The position numbers and the translations under genes were made by a program. Below the pieces are notes generated by a model. The model was not told the origin of the DNA and searched no databases. It saw only the letters and a program-made list of their open reading frames with translations. From assembly GCF_008704995.1 (NCBI RefSeq), contig NZ_CP023747.1, positions 2,878,501 through 2,942,500 on the forward strand: a stretch of DNA of 64,000 bases. The letters run 5' to 3'. This stretch comes from Streptomyces nodosus (GTDB taxonomy: Bacteria > Actinomycetota > Actinomycetes > Streptomycetales > Streptomycetaceae). Shown here in pieces: positions 53,160 to 61,418 of the stretch. Numbering within the stretch: position 1 is the stretch's first letter; every line of letters begins with the position of its first letter.

Positions 53160-53819
53160 TTACACGGCGGCACCAGCCTCCGTCTCAAAGTGCACCTGGG
53201 CTCGTTCCAGCACTTCATCCGCGTCACGGCCATGAGCGTGAAACCAGTGGAGGAGATCGCTGATGATCTCGATGGCCGTCTCCTCCGCGCATGCCACGCT
53301 CAGACGGTGCGCACCGACGGCCGTCACGCGTGCGGTTCGCTCGGTCGTGTAGAGGTCCAACAGTCCCTCTGCTCCCCTCAAGCGCGGACCCTCGTCTACT
53401 GACCAAGGCAAAGCCGATTCCGTCGCCAACTCGCACCACGTCACCTTGCGATCGGCATGGAGCTCTACGCCCCAGCGCACGGCGGTGGCCTCCACAAGAG
53501 CCATGCCACGGCCGCCTTCGGAGTCACATGCGACTTCCATCAAGGTGGGCAGGGCACGGGTGTCTGAGTCATGGACCTCGATCCGCAAGTGGGGGCCGCT
53601 CATAGAGACGGCGAGTGTGGCCGGTGTCCCGGGTCCCACATGCGTGACGACATTGGAGACGAGCTCGGTCACGCAGAGTTGAGCCGCTTCGATGACGTCC
53701 TGCAAGCCCCACAGCCCCAGGTGGAGACGCATCAGCCTGCGGAGGGCCGACACCTCCTCGGGCTCGGCCTGGAAGGGAAGGCTCCATGGCTTCCTCTGCG
53801 GAGGGTTGTCGTTGTACAT
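53160..53819 (-). CDS. RsbW-like ATP-binding (anti-sigma/regulatory kinase-type) protein
   Basis: 219-residue protein of the HATPase_c_2 group frequent in Streptomyces. N-box: QLCVTELVSNVVTHVGPG. G1: EVHDSDTR. G2: SEGGRGMALVEATAVRWGV. The C-terminal ~80 residues extend beyond the ATPase core and may bind a partner. Likely role: serine-kinase-type regulator that binds or phosphorylates a sigma-factor antagonist. It is divergent from the XRE/DUF5753 gene, a recurring Streptomyces arrangement. Confidence 0.85.
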   Translation of the reverse strand: MYNDNPPQRKPWSLPFQAEPEEVSALRRLMRLHLGLWGLQDVIEAAQLCVTELVSNVVTHVGPGTPATLAVSMSGPHLRIEVHDSDTRALPTLMEVACDSEGGRGMALVEATAVRWGVELHADRKVTWCELATESALPWSVDEGPRLRGAEGLLDLYTTERTARVTAVGAHRLSVACAEETAIEIISDLLHWFHAHGRDADEVLERAQVHFETEAGAAV

Positions 53820-54027
53820 CAAGCCAGTTCCTTCCTGTGAGACCGTCTTTTTGCGCTGCGCAACCGGCGCCACACAGAGAGTTGCATTGAAACTCTCAAA
53901 ATGGAACTCTCACATTGGGGCGAAGTGGAGCGCGGAGCCGGTCTACGCGCCCCGGCGTACGCCACCACCTTGCCGCTAGGCACGACGTCCGCACGATCTA
54001 AACGATCAATAACGAAAGGCCCACAAC

Positions 54028-54873
54028 ATGCCAGTTGGACCCACCACCCGCAGGCGCCAACTCGGCGCTGACCTGCGACGCCTCCGCGAGACGAAAGGGC
54101 TGACCTTGGAAGAGGCAGGTGCGCGTGTAGGCATCTCCAAGGCGACGCTGAGCCGATACGAAACGAAGGAAGGCACAGTCAAGTGGCCCGCTGTCGACGC
54201 CCTTTGCCGCGAGTACGGGGCCTCCGACGAAGAACGCCTCGCACTCGTCGAGTTGGCGAAGGGAGCAAAGATCCAAGGCTGGTGGCGATCACTTGCCGAC
54301 CCCATCCCCGAGTCCATGAACCTCATGCTCACACTTGAGGACGAGGTCGTACGCGAAGACCACTACGCCTGCATGTACGTGCCCGGTCTCCTGCAAACTC
54401 GCGCCTACGCGGAAGCGGTCCACCGCGCTTCCGAAGTGCAGTGCCCTGAACGGGAGGTGCAGCACATGGTTGACATTCGCATGAAGAGGCAAGACCTCCT
54501 TGAGCGCGACGAGCCGCCACACATCTGGTGCGTGATCGACGAGGCGGCCGTGCGACGCACCGTTGGCGGTCGCAAGGTCATGCAGGAACAACTACGGCAC
54601 CTGCGCGCCATGTGCGAGCGCCCCGGCATCACCGTCCAGGTGCTTCCCTTCTCAACAGGCGCCCACGCAGCGTCTGTCGGCAGCTTCGCCATCCTGCGCG
54701 GCCCGAAGCCCGAACTTGATGTGGTGTACGTAGATCTCCTCGGCGGTGGACTCTTCATGGAGAAGCCTCAGGAACTGGATCGCTATAGACTGGCGTTCGA
54801 ATACCTGAGCGCACAGGCACTCGACCTGGAATCCTCGGCAGAGCTCATCACCCGCATAAGCAAGGAGTCCTGA
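54028..54873 (+). CDS. XRE-family regulator with DUF5753
   Basis: 281-residue regulator. N-terminal HTH (~10-65, GLTLEEAGARVGISKATLSR) and a large DUF5753 domain (QGWWRSLADPIPESMNLMLT, MYVPGLLQTRAYAEAV, ITVQVLPFSTGAHAA, FMEKPQELDRYRLAFEYLSA). The stop codon overlaps the ATG of the DUF397 gene by one base (TGATG). In Streptomyces such WhiJ-type pairs modulate development. Confidence 0.92.
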   Translation: MPVGPTTRRRQLGADLRRLRETKGLTLEEAGARVGISKATLSRYETKEGTVKWPAVDALCREYGASDEERLALVELAKGAKIQGWWRSLADPIPESMNLMLTLEDEVVREDHYACMYVPGLLQTRAYAEAVHRASEVQCPEREVQHMVDIRMKRQDLLERDEPPHIWCVIDEAAVRRTVGGRKVMQEQLRHLRAMCERPGITVQVLPFSTGAHAASVGSFAILRGPKPELDVVYVDLLGGGLFMEKPQELDRYRLAFEYLSAQALDLESSAELITRISKES

Positions 54874-55073
54874 TGACCGCATCGCCTGCGCCATTCTGGT
54901 TCACGTCGACCTACAGCGGAGGAAGCGGGACGGAATGCGTCGAATGCATGCAAGCCGGAGACGGCATCCTCGTGCGTGACTCAAAGAACAACAGTGGGCC
55001 TGTGATCGCCGTTCGGGGTCCGGCTTGGTGCGCATTCACCCGGGCCCTGCGAAGCGGGGAAATGGAAAACTAA
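54873..55073 (+). CDS. DUF397 small protein, partner of the XRE regulator
   Basis: 66-residue DUF397 protein. The family marks are visible: FTSTYSGGSGTECVECMQAG near the start, VRDSKNNSGPVIAVRGPAW and FTRALRSGE at the end. Such small proteins are encoded immediately after XRE/DUF5753 genes and appear to be antagonists or ligands of the regulator. Confidence 0.92.
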   Translation: MTASPAPFWFTSTYSGGSGTECVECMQAGDGILVRDSKNNSGPVIAVRGPAWCAFTRALRSGEMEN

Positions 55074-55401
55074 AACCGCAAGGGCGCGCACCCGGCGCCC
55101 CATCCGGCACCACGGCCCTGAGCCGATGCAGGGGGAGTTGGACCTCGGGCGAGAGGAGTTGCACGAGCAGGAATCCACCAGGACCTGGCGCAGCTTGACC
55201 CAGACTTCCTCCTGGTTCTCTTGGCTTACGCGTGCGCGATGGGTCTGACCTTGCTCTTCCCTCCTCCGCATGGTGGCATCGACACGCATTCGACAGGCGG
55301 TTGAGGTACGTGACCTTCGGGCCTGCTCACGCCTACGTCGCTGAGCAGGCACTCGTGGCAAATCTCGGTTCGCTGCCGATGCTGCCAACTACCCTTGATC
55401 C
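55074..55401. other. Intergenic region upstream of the SRA-KAP gene
   Basis: 328 bp without a convincing gene. The minus-strand frame 54981-55388 and the plus-strand frame from 55232 lack starts with ribosome sites and protein-like bodies. No strong ribosome site precedes the KAP start. Confidence 0.4.
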
Positions 55402-57798
55402 ATGGCCGAATCGCACATACAGCCCGGCATGGCTGCCACCCGCGCTGAGATCAAGAACCTCTACGGTGGCGGGACTCAGGGGGGCATCGTGCCCTCAGCC
55501 ACGACGAACAATGTGCTCCTCTTCTCCGACCCTGCCGCCGGTCACCGCTTCGGTTACTTCGATGGTTGGCTTGCTGAGGACGATGCACGCGGACCCATCT
55601 TCGAGTACACCGGTGCCGGCACCATTGGGGACCAGACTTTTGAGCGCGGCAACAAGGCCATCCTTAATCACGTTGAGGACGGTCGATCGCTTCGGGTGTT
55701 CACAGCTGCTGGGAGAGTCGAAGGTTCCCAGACCATACTTCATCGCTACGTGGGCGAGTTTAAGGTCGACGCGGAGCAGCCATACATTCAACGGCAAGCC
55801 CCTGACGCCAATGGCAACTCGCGCAATGTCATTGTCTTCAGGCTTCGTCCTGCTGGCCCAGTTGACCGCGATTCACTGGACACTATCTCGCCGCCACCGT
55901 CTTTGGCCACCTTGCATAGCGACAGTTCCACAGTTGATGATCTCCTCAATAACAGAGCAGAGGTTGATAAACTAGCGAAGCTCGTCTTGGCAACGACAAC
56001 AATGCCGCCGTTGGCTATTGCTTTGCTCGGGGAGTGGGGTGCCGGAAAGTCGAGTTTCATGGCTCAGATGGATCAGCGAATTCGACAGCTAACGCTCTTG
56101 TCAGCCGAAGTGAAGTCCGGCGAAAGTGCCTTCATGGAGCACGTTCATCAGATCCATTTCAACGCTTGGCATTACAGTGACGAGCATGTTTGGTCGGGCC
56201 TTGTTGACGAATTGTTTAGCGCCCTTGCGTCGACACCTCGAGAGCAGTCAGACTCTTCAGAAAGTGCCGGCGCCAAGCGCCACCAACGGGCTGCAAAACT
56301 CGCTGACCTGGAGAGCAGATCCCAGCAGCTGGATGCGGATTTGCAGCGAGCTGCGGGTCTACGCCCGCAAGGGTTTCTAGCTTCGCTGATCTCACCTCGG
56401 GAAGGCTGGCCCCTCCTGCGTGCCGCGACCCGTGAGATGCGTGCTCAGATAGTCGCCTACGGCCTAATATCCATCACTATGCTGGTTGCCGCACTAGCGA
56501 TAGCCGTCTGGGGCGAGCCTGTGATCCAGCCATGGATCACAGGCAGCATTACAATAATACTCGCTGGTCTACCCCTAGCCAAGATTTGGGCAAATGTGCG
56601 GGCATGGCTTCCGGACCAGAGGAGAAACCTTGATAAAGTCCATGACCGCTTGAAGGAGATACAAAAGGAATTGCACTCCCAAGTCGCCGTTGCGCGGGCT
56701 AGCTTGGCCGAGGTCGATGCGGCAGTCCGGCTCGCCGACTTCCTGTCTGAGCGTGGTTCATTGAACTCCTATCGAGAGTACCAGGGGCTGCTCACCAAGG
56801 TGCATAAGGACCTCACGCGCCTCGACGAAGCACTACGTGCAGCGCAGGATGAGTGGGCACAGTCAGAGTCTGATCAGCGTCCACCTTTGCAACGAATAAT
56901 TCTGTATATCGACGACTTGGACCGCTGTCCTCCTGATCGCGTAGTCGAGGTACTGGCTGCCATCCACCTCATGCTTGCGCTACCCCTATTCGTCGTTGTT
57001 GTGGCTGTCGATCCGCGCTGGCTAGTCAGATGCTTGAAGCATCACCACAAGGAGCTCTTCGCGGCAGGGGGCGAGATAGGAGAGGGTGCGATCGATGATA
57101 TTGCGACACCCGTTGACTACCTGGACAAGATTTTTCAAATTCCACTCACGGTGCCGCCCACTACGCCAAGGAAGACGGGACTCCTCCTTGAATCCCTCCT
57201 CGGCTCCCCCGGCGTGAACAACGACCAATCGGAAGAATCGGAGCAGACACCTCCAGAGGGCGAGGTGCACATCGAAGGTAACACCTCTGAGGATTCAGGC
57301 AGCGAAGGAGAAGCAGCCGCACCTGAAACGAACGCCGATGAACTGAATCCAAGCCAAATGTCATTGACTGCAGCAGAGATCTCCTTCATGGCCCAGTTGG
57401 GGGCCCTGCTACCAACTCCGCGAGCAGCGAAGAAACTCGTAAATCTCTATCGACTTGTCCGCATGGGGGTCGAGGCTGAAGGGCTATCCGGTTTCGTCGA
57501 CACCTCGTCTGGCGAGCCGGGTGAACATCAGGTAGTGCAGATTCTCCTCGCCTTGCTTGTCGGGCGCCCTGAGCAAGCTAGTGCTCTCTTCAAATACATC
57601 CTCGCTGCTGCACCGACTGAGAAGATAACGGACGTGCTTCGGAACAGCCCGCCGCAGGCTACAATCGGCCATAAAGCGGCCGAAGTTCTCGATTCGATCA
57701 CTGGAAACACAGAGGTTTGGCTGGATGTTGCCGCCTATCAACGATGGTGTCCTGTGTTGGCCAGGTACTCCTTTTATACGCGGCGCCTAAGTGGCTGA
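55402..57798 (+). CDS. SRA-like/KAP P-loop NTPase fusion
   Basis: 798-residue protein. Residues ~12-155 match an SRA-like domain of the ScoMcrA type: LYGGGTQGGIVPS, GYFDGWLAEDD, FEYTGAGTIGDQTFERGNKA, HRYVGEFKVDAEQPY. A KAP NTPase follows: Walker A LLGEWGAGKSSF (~210-218), two membrane spans inserted after it (~350-371 and ~376-398), a coiled coil, Walker B LYIDDLDRC (~501-509), and a C-terminal helical part with a disordered acidic segment (~600-650). The start is not certain (ATG 55402 or 55429). Base composition is clearly poorer in G+C than neighbours, which suggests transfer. Confidence 0.85.
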   Translation: MAESHIQPGMAATRAEIKNLYGGGTQGGIVPSATTNNVLLFSDPAAGHRFGYFDGWLAEDDARGPIFEYTGAGTIGDQTFERGNKAILNHVEDGRSLRVFTAAGRVEGSQTILHRYVGEFKVDAEQPYIQRQAPDANGNSRNVIVFRLRPAGPVDRDSLDTISPPPSLATLHSDSSTVDDLLNNRAEVDKLAKLVLATTTMPPLAIALLGEWGAGKSSFMAQMDQRIRQLTLLSAEVKSGESAFMEHVHQIHFNAWHYSDEHVWSGLVDELFSALASTPREQSDSSESAGAKRHQRAAKLADLESRSQQLDADLQRAAGLRPQGFLASLISPREGWPLLRAATREMRAQIVAYGLISITMLVAALAIAVWGEPVIQPWITGSITIILAGLPLAKIWANVRAWLPDQRRNLDKVHDRLKEIQKELHSQVAVARASLAEVDAAVRLADFLSERGSLNSYREYQGLLTKVHKDLTRLDEALRAAQDEWAQSESDQRPPLQRIILYIDDLDRCPPDRVVEVLAAIHLMLALPLFVVVVAVDPRWLVRCLKHHHKELFAAGGEIGEGAIDDIATPVDYLDKIFQIPLTVPPTTPRKTGLLLESLLGSPGVNNDQSEESEQTPPEGEVHIEGNTSEDSGSEGEAAAPETNADELNPSQMSLTAAEISFMAQLGALLPTPRAAKKLVNLYRLVRMGVEAEGLSGFVDTSSGEPGEHQVVQILLALLVGRPEQASALFKYILAAAPTEKITDVLRNSPPQATIGHKAAEVLDSITGNTEVWLDVAAYQRWCPVLARYSFYTRRLSG

Positions 57799-57804
57799 GG
57801 TGGT

Positions 57805-58012
57805 GTGGCGCACGAGGTGGGAATAGCGGTGCTCGATCCAGCAACACGCCCCGGACACGGTCACGACGAGGCACGCCGCTTGGTTGCGGAACTGCTGGAG
57901 AAGACCGCCGAGTTCAGCGTTGGCGGGGACCAGCGAAGGCCTCCTGCACATCAAAGCGCTCGTCACTGCTGCGCTGAAGTGGAGGGACGGGCCTTGCTGT
58001 CCGTCGGCGGCG
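57805..58012 (+). pseudogene. Possible short broken ORF
   Basis: A GTG at 57805 opens a frame whose first ~45 codons look protein-like (AVLDPATRPGHGHDEARRLV, AELLEKTAEFSVGGD), then it becomes disordered in composition. The +1 frame is more protein-like further on (LLHIKALVTAALKWRDG). A frameshifted small gene is possible. It lies between the KAP gene and the hydrolase fragment. Confidence 0.3.
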
Positions 58013-58025
58013 CTGTTTCAGGAGG

Positions 58026-58226
58026 TCACTGGGACGGTGGCGATTGCGCGGCCGCCCGGAGGATCAGGTCGGTGACCGCTTCGGGGTGGGCCAGCATGGC
58101 CACATGGGAGGAGTCGATCTCCACCGTGTGCGATCCCGCGCGCTTGGCCTCGTAGCGTTCCTGGTCGGGGTTGATGGTCCGGTCGTGTTTCGCGACGAGG
58201 AACCATGACGGGAGGGAGCCACGGGA
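58026..58226 (-). pseudogene. Alpha/beta hydrolase C-terminal fragment
   Basis: On the minus strand 58220 to 58026 encodes the tail of an EstC-like alpha/beta hydrolase: LPSWFLVAKHDRTINPDQER, then SHTVEIDSSHVAMLAHPEAV with the catalytic histidine. The fragment starts abruptly at the right end of the TnpB element, and no N-terminal half is found on the other side of the element. The gene was disrupted by insertion, and the rest was lost or deleted. Found by translating the strand, since it is shorter than any annotated ORF. Confidence 0.75.
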
Positions 58227-58330
58227 TTGACGTCCTCCCCTCCCTGAAGGGCGGGGATTCCTGGCTCAGGCTGCCTCCGGGAGCAGCGCTCCCGGAGGTC
58301 TTACGCCCTCGGCGCCAGCCGGGTTGAGAC
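58227..58330 (-). ncRNA. Predicted omega/reRNA at the element's right end
   Basis: TnpB systems make a guide RNA from the 3' end of tnpB through the right end, with the guide taken from flanking DNA. Here that region includes a hairpin and would place the guide at 58210-58226, in the disrupted hydrolase gene. Position is inferred from the family, not shown directly. Confidence 0.35.
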
Positions 58331-59492
58331 CAGCCCGGACGAGCATCACGTGTGCGGAGTTCTTGTCCCTGGGGGACACAAGCCCGCACGCGGTGCAGGT
58401 GTAGGTACGTTCCGAAAGTGGAAGTGCGTGCTTGGTTCTCGCTCCGCACGACGCGCAGTCCATGGTGGTGTGCGCGGGGTGCACGAGTCGGATGTCCCGC
58501 CCGTGCTTGCGGCCCATCTCGATCAAGGCTGTCTTGGTGGCGCCGATCGCGGCGTCCGCCGCCTTGCGGGCCATCGACGTCCGGGCGAGGAACTTCGGCC
58601 GGAAGTCCTCGACGGCGACGGTGTCGTGGTCGCGGACGACACGCTTGGCCCACTTGCGGCCGGTGTCCTGCCGCTGCCGCGCGACCTTCTTGTGCACCTT
58701 CGCGGCCTGCCGTTGCGCTTCGCGGTAGCCCCTGGACGCAGGCTGCCCCTTGGCGGGGCGGCGGCGGGCCATCATCCGCTGATAGCGGGCGAGACGCCGC
58801 GCGGCGTTCATCCCGTGCTGCGGGTGGGGCAGGTCGTGGGCGTCGGATGTGGTGGTGGCGGTCTCCTTGACGCCCCAGTCGACACCGAGCACGGCGCCCG
58901 TGGCGGGGAGCGGCTGCGCCTCGGCGGCGACGACGAAGGACGCGTACCAGTGGCCGAGACTGTCTCGGTACACCCGTACCGACGACGGGACCGACGGCAG
59001 GTCGCGGGACCACACCACGGTCAGGACGATGCCGCCCGCCAGGTGCAGGCGCCTGTCCTTCAGGCGGAAGCCACGCCTGGTGTAGTTCAGCGTGGGCAGC
59101 GCGTCGCGCTTCCGCTTGATCCTCGGCATTCCGGCACGCCGCCGCATGGGCAGCCGGTCCTTGATGTCCTTCAGAGCCCTGGCCCGGGACTTGCCGAAGT
59201 CCCGGACGATCTGCTGCTGCGGCACCGACGATCCCTCACGCAGCCACGCCATGGCGGCGCGGGCCTCGGTCAGCATCTTGTCGAGCCGGGCCGGGCCACA
59301 CGTCAGTCCGTTGTCGGGATGCGCCCGGTTGTGGGCGTGCACCTGGCGGGACTTGGCGACGCACTCGTTCCAGACCCACCGGCAGCGGTCCCATTCGGCG
59401 AGCAGCGCCGTACGGGCGGTCGACGACACGCGCAGCCGGTAGGTGTACCGGGCGTTCCCGGCATCCCCGCCCACAGCCCGCTGCGTCGACAT
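58266..59492 (-). CDS. tnpB: TnpB RNA-guided nuclease / OrfB transposase-accessory protein
   Basis: 408-residue TnpB. The RuvC-like residues are in VLGVDWGVKETAT (Asp), TVAVEDFRPKF (Glu) and SPRDKNSAHVM (Asp), and a CxxC-CxxC zinc finger (CASCGARTKH...CTACGLVSP) precedes the last Asp, so the catalytic set appears intact. The N-terminal region has the usual WNECVAKSR helix and an Arg-rich middle. It is an RNA-guided DNA endonuclease and ancestor of Cas12-type proteins. It sits within an alpha/beta hydrolase gene. Confidence 0.93.
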   Translation of the reverse strand: MSTQRAVGGDAGNARYTYRLRVSSTARTALLAEWDRCRWVWNECVAKSRQVHAHNRAHPDNGLTCGPARLDKMLTEARAAMAWLREGSSVPQQQIVRDFGKSRARALKDIKDRLPMRRRAGMPRIKRKRDALPTLNYTRRGFRLKDRRLHLAGGIVLTVVWSRDLPSVPSSVRVYRDSLGHWYASFVVAAEAQPLPATGAVLGVDWGVKETATTTSDAHDLPHPQHGMNAARRLARYQRMMARRRPAKGQPASRGYREAQRQAAKVHKKVARQRQDTGRKWAKRVVRDHDTVAVEDFRPKFLARTSMARKAADAAIGATKTALIEMGRKHGRDIRLVHPAHTTMDCASCGARTKHALPLSERTYTCTACGLVSPRDKNSAHVMLVRAGLNPAGAEGVRPPGALLPEAA

Positions 59493-59542
59493 GACGCCAT
59501 TTTACCACCATTGTCAGGTCAGAGAATCACTATTCTGGGGTC

Positions 59543-59701
59543 ATGGATGAAGAGAAGCGCATCACTCTCCGCCTGCCCGCCGACCTCCATGCATGGCTGG
59601 CCGCTCAGGCCAAGTCCGCCCGCAGGTCCCTCAACTCCGAGATCGTCTACCGCCTGGAGAGCGATCGCGACGCCGCCGCAGCAGGCGCCGAATCACCCTG
59701 A
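59543..59701 (+). CDS. Small ribbon-helix-helix (Arc-like) protein
   Basis: 52-residue protein, MDEEKRITLRLPADLHAWLA then a Ser/Ala-rich helix-turn LNSEIVYRLESD, which matches an Arc/MetJ-type RHH DNA-binding fold. It is too short for ordinary ORF filters. It is divergent from tnpB with a 50-bp gap and lies inside the element, so it may repress the element's promoter or bind its end. Start ATG 59543, TGA stop at 59699-59701. Confidence 0.8.
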   Translation: MDEEKRITLRLPADLHAWLAAQAKSARRSLNSEIVYRLESDRDAAAAGAESP

Positions 59702-59830
59702 CGGCGATTCGACTTTCCCTGCCCTGCTCCGCAGGAGTCCGATTCCTCCCCGACCTGAAGGCCGGGGCATCCTCAGAGGCATCAGGTGAATGCCTCAGTC
59801 AACGGCGTACGGGAACCAAACCGGCCGGAT

Positions 59831-60433
59831 TCACTCCTCGCCCCACCTCAGCGAGCCCCTCTCCACCCGCGCGGGCCACCCGTCCCACCTGCCGCGTTGC
59901 AGGGCATCGGCGAACGTGTCCAGCAGCGTGCCCAGTGACGGGGAGGCCTCACCCGGAAGGGAGCCCTCGCCGTACTCCAGGACTGGAAAGCCGGACGACG
60001 CCCCAGAAGCGTCAACAGCGAATCCGTAGTACTGCCCCTCGAAGTCCTGGACAACAGGAACCCAGGAGGCTCCCCAGTAACCCTCGATTCCGTGCTCTTC
60101 TTCGGACCGTCGCCACTTGGCGTACTGCTCGGCGATCTCCGCGCATCCCAGAAGGACCATCCCGGCGGGGAAGAGTGCCGCATCCGGGTGGCGGACGGGC
60201 AGCACCCGCCCGCTGGACAGGACCTGCTTGGTGTCCTTCGCGGTGCTGCCGTTGTTCATCCGCAGCAATGCCTCGAGCGCATCGGGTACGTCGAGTCCCA
60301 ACGCCTCGTGCAGTGACGCGATGTCCCCGTCCGTCGCCGGCCCGCACAGCGCCTGAGCGCTGGCCGGCGCGTTCGCCTCGAGCCAATGGACGATCCGCCC
60401 CCACGCCGACCGCACTTCTTCCACTTCCGACAC
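59831..60433 (-). CDS. SMI1/KNR4-family protein
   Basis: 200-residue SMI1/KNR4-fold protein: the start VSEVEEVRSAWGRIVHWLEA, ALGLDVPDALEALLRMNNGS and SEEEHGIEGYWGASWVPVVQ. The fold occurs as immunity proteins in polymorphic toxin systems and as general regulators. I prefer GTG 60433 with GAGGGG upstream over ATG 60454. No toxin gene is adjacent in the window. Confidence 0.87.
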   Translation of the reverse strand: MSEVEEVRSAWGRIVHWLEANAPASAQALCGPATDGDIASLHEALGLDVPDALEALLRMNNGSTAKDTKQVLSSGRVLPVRHPDAALFPAGMVLLGCAEIAEQYAKWRRSEEEHGIEGYWGASWVPVVQDFEGQYYGFAVDASGASSGFPVLEYGEGSLPGEASPSLGTLLDTFADALQRGRWDGWPARVERGSLRWGEE

Positions 60434-60531
60434 TCCGGCTGTCCCCCTCGACATCACTATGAGTCAGAGCTACACACCAGAACCGCACGCCGCGGTCGCG
60501 CCGGGCGGCGAGGGTGCCGATGCGGTGTGCA

Positions 60532-61272
60532 TCACGTCGTGGTGGTGAGTTCCAGCAGATGCCGGGCGGTGCCGGCCGGGTCGACGGTCTGATGGAGGTG
60601 TGCGCCCGGCAGATGTGCCACGGGCCAGCCGCGGGTGCGCGCCTCGGCGGCGAGGTCGTCGTACGGAGGGCCGAACAGCAGGTAGGAACAGGGGTGGTCG
60701 TCCCAGCCGTCGGGAACCGGGATGTGCTGCTCGTAGTAGGACAGCGGCAGGGTGGGCTGCTCCTCGACCACGGTCCGCCGCACCGCCGGATCGGGGAACA
60801 TCGGGGCGACATCCGCCTCGTCCCACCAGTCGGTCCAGCGCGGAAGCCTGCCGTCCACCGCCATCGGGCGGAGGAACTCCAGCAGTTCGGGTGGGGCGAC
60901 CGGGGTCGATCCGGTCCGGGCCGGCAGCGCGGCGTCGACGAAGACCGAGCCGGCCACCGGGTGCTCCAGGCCCGAGCGGATCACGGGGAGGAACAGCCCC
61001 GCGTTGCTGTGGGCCACCAAGGTGACGGGGGTATCGGTGGGCACCTGCCGGAGGTCGTCGCGTACGGCATCAGCGATACGGGGCCAGAAGGGCGGGGCAC
61101 CGGTGTCGAGGCGCGGAAGCGACGGCACCCGTACCCGGTGTCCCGCCGCCGTCAGGTGTTCGGCCACCGGGTGCCAGGTCGAGGGACCCACGGACGGACT
61201 GTGCACAAGGACGAAGACCGACTGCATCGGCCGCGCGGGCCGGTTCGGCTGGATCGGCTGGATCGGCTGCAT
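60532..61272 (-). CDS. Alpha/beta-hydrolase-fold protein
   Basis: 246-residue alpha/beta hydrolase. The oxyanion/HG-like region is VFVLVHSPSVGPSTWHPVA, the nucleophile elbow appears as LVAHSNAGLFLP (Ser in a HSNAG context), and the catalytic His lies in HLPGAHLHQTVDP. The first 15 residues are QPI/RPA repeats encoded by GATCCAGCC repeats; ATG 61227 is an alternative start. Substrate unknown. Confidence 0.85.
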   Translation of the reverse strand: MQPIQPIQPNRPARPMQSVFVLVHSPSVGPSTWHPVAEHLTAAGHRVRVPSLPRLDTGAPPFWPRIADAVRDDLRQVPTDTPVTLVAHSNAGLFLPVIRSGLEHPVAGSVFVDAALPARTGSTPVAPPELLEFLRPMAVDGRLPRWTDWWDEADVAPMFPDPAVRRTVVEEQPTLPLSYYEQHIPVPDGWDDHPCSYLLFGPPYDDLAAEARTRGWPVAHLPGAHLHQTVDPAGTARHLLELTTTT

Positions 61273-61418
61273 AGAGCGATCCTGTCGTCCGCCTCGGTGC
61301 GGGCGCCACGGTCTTGGCCCACAGCAGAACGCCCACGGTGACGCGACGGGGCCCGAAGAGCCGAGGCCGGTGGTGCCCAGGTCGGCGGCGGTTCTCCGGG
61401 CCCGCGTCGCGTCCCGGG

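Larger units (their letters stand above)
58227..59785 (-). mobile_element. IS200/IS605-type TnpB element (OrfB only)
   Basis: Element of about 1.56 kb holding tnpB and a small divergent RHH gene, with no tnpA. Both ends carry imperfect hairpins near the termini: right end around 58231-58265 (CCCCTCCCTGAAGGGCGGGG), left end around 59741-59768 (CCCCGACCTGAAGGCCGGGG). The right end reads TCAA at the boundary on the minus strand; TTCAC at the left flank resembles a known target pentamer. Without a TnpA nearby it would depend on a transposase elsewhere. Exact ends are inferred. Confidence 0.7.

Noticed and set aside
54981..55388. 135-residue minus-strand frame upstream of the KAP gene
   Set aside because: Antisense to the DUF397 gene end, no ribosome site and no recognisable motif.
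55232..55975. 247-residue frame overlapping the SRA-KAP gene
   Set aside because: Ser/Thr/Arg-rich with no motif; the +1 frame from 55402 carries the domain signatures.
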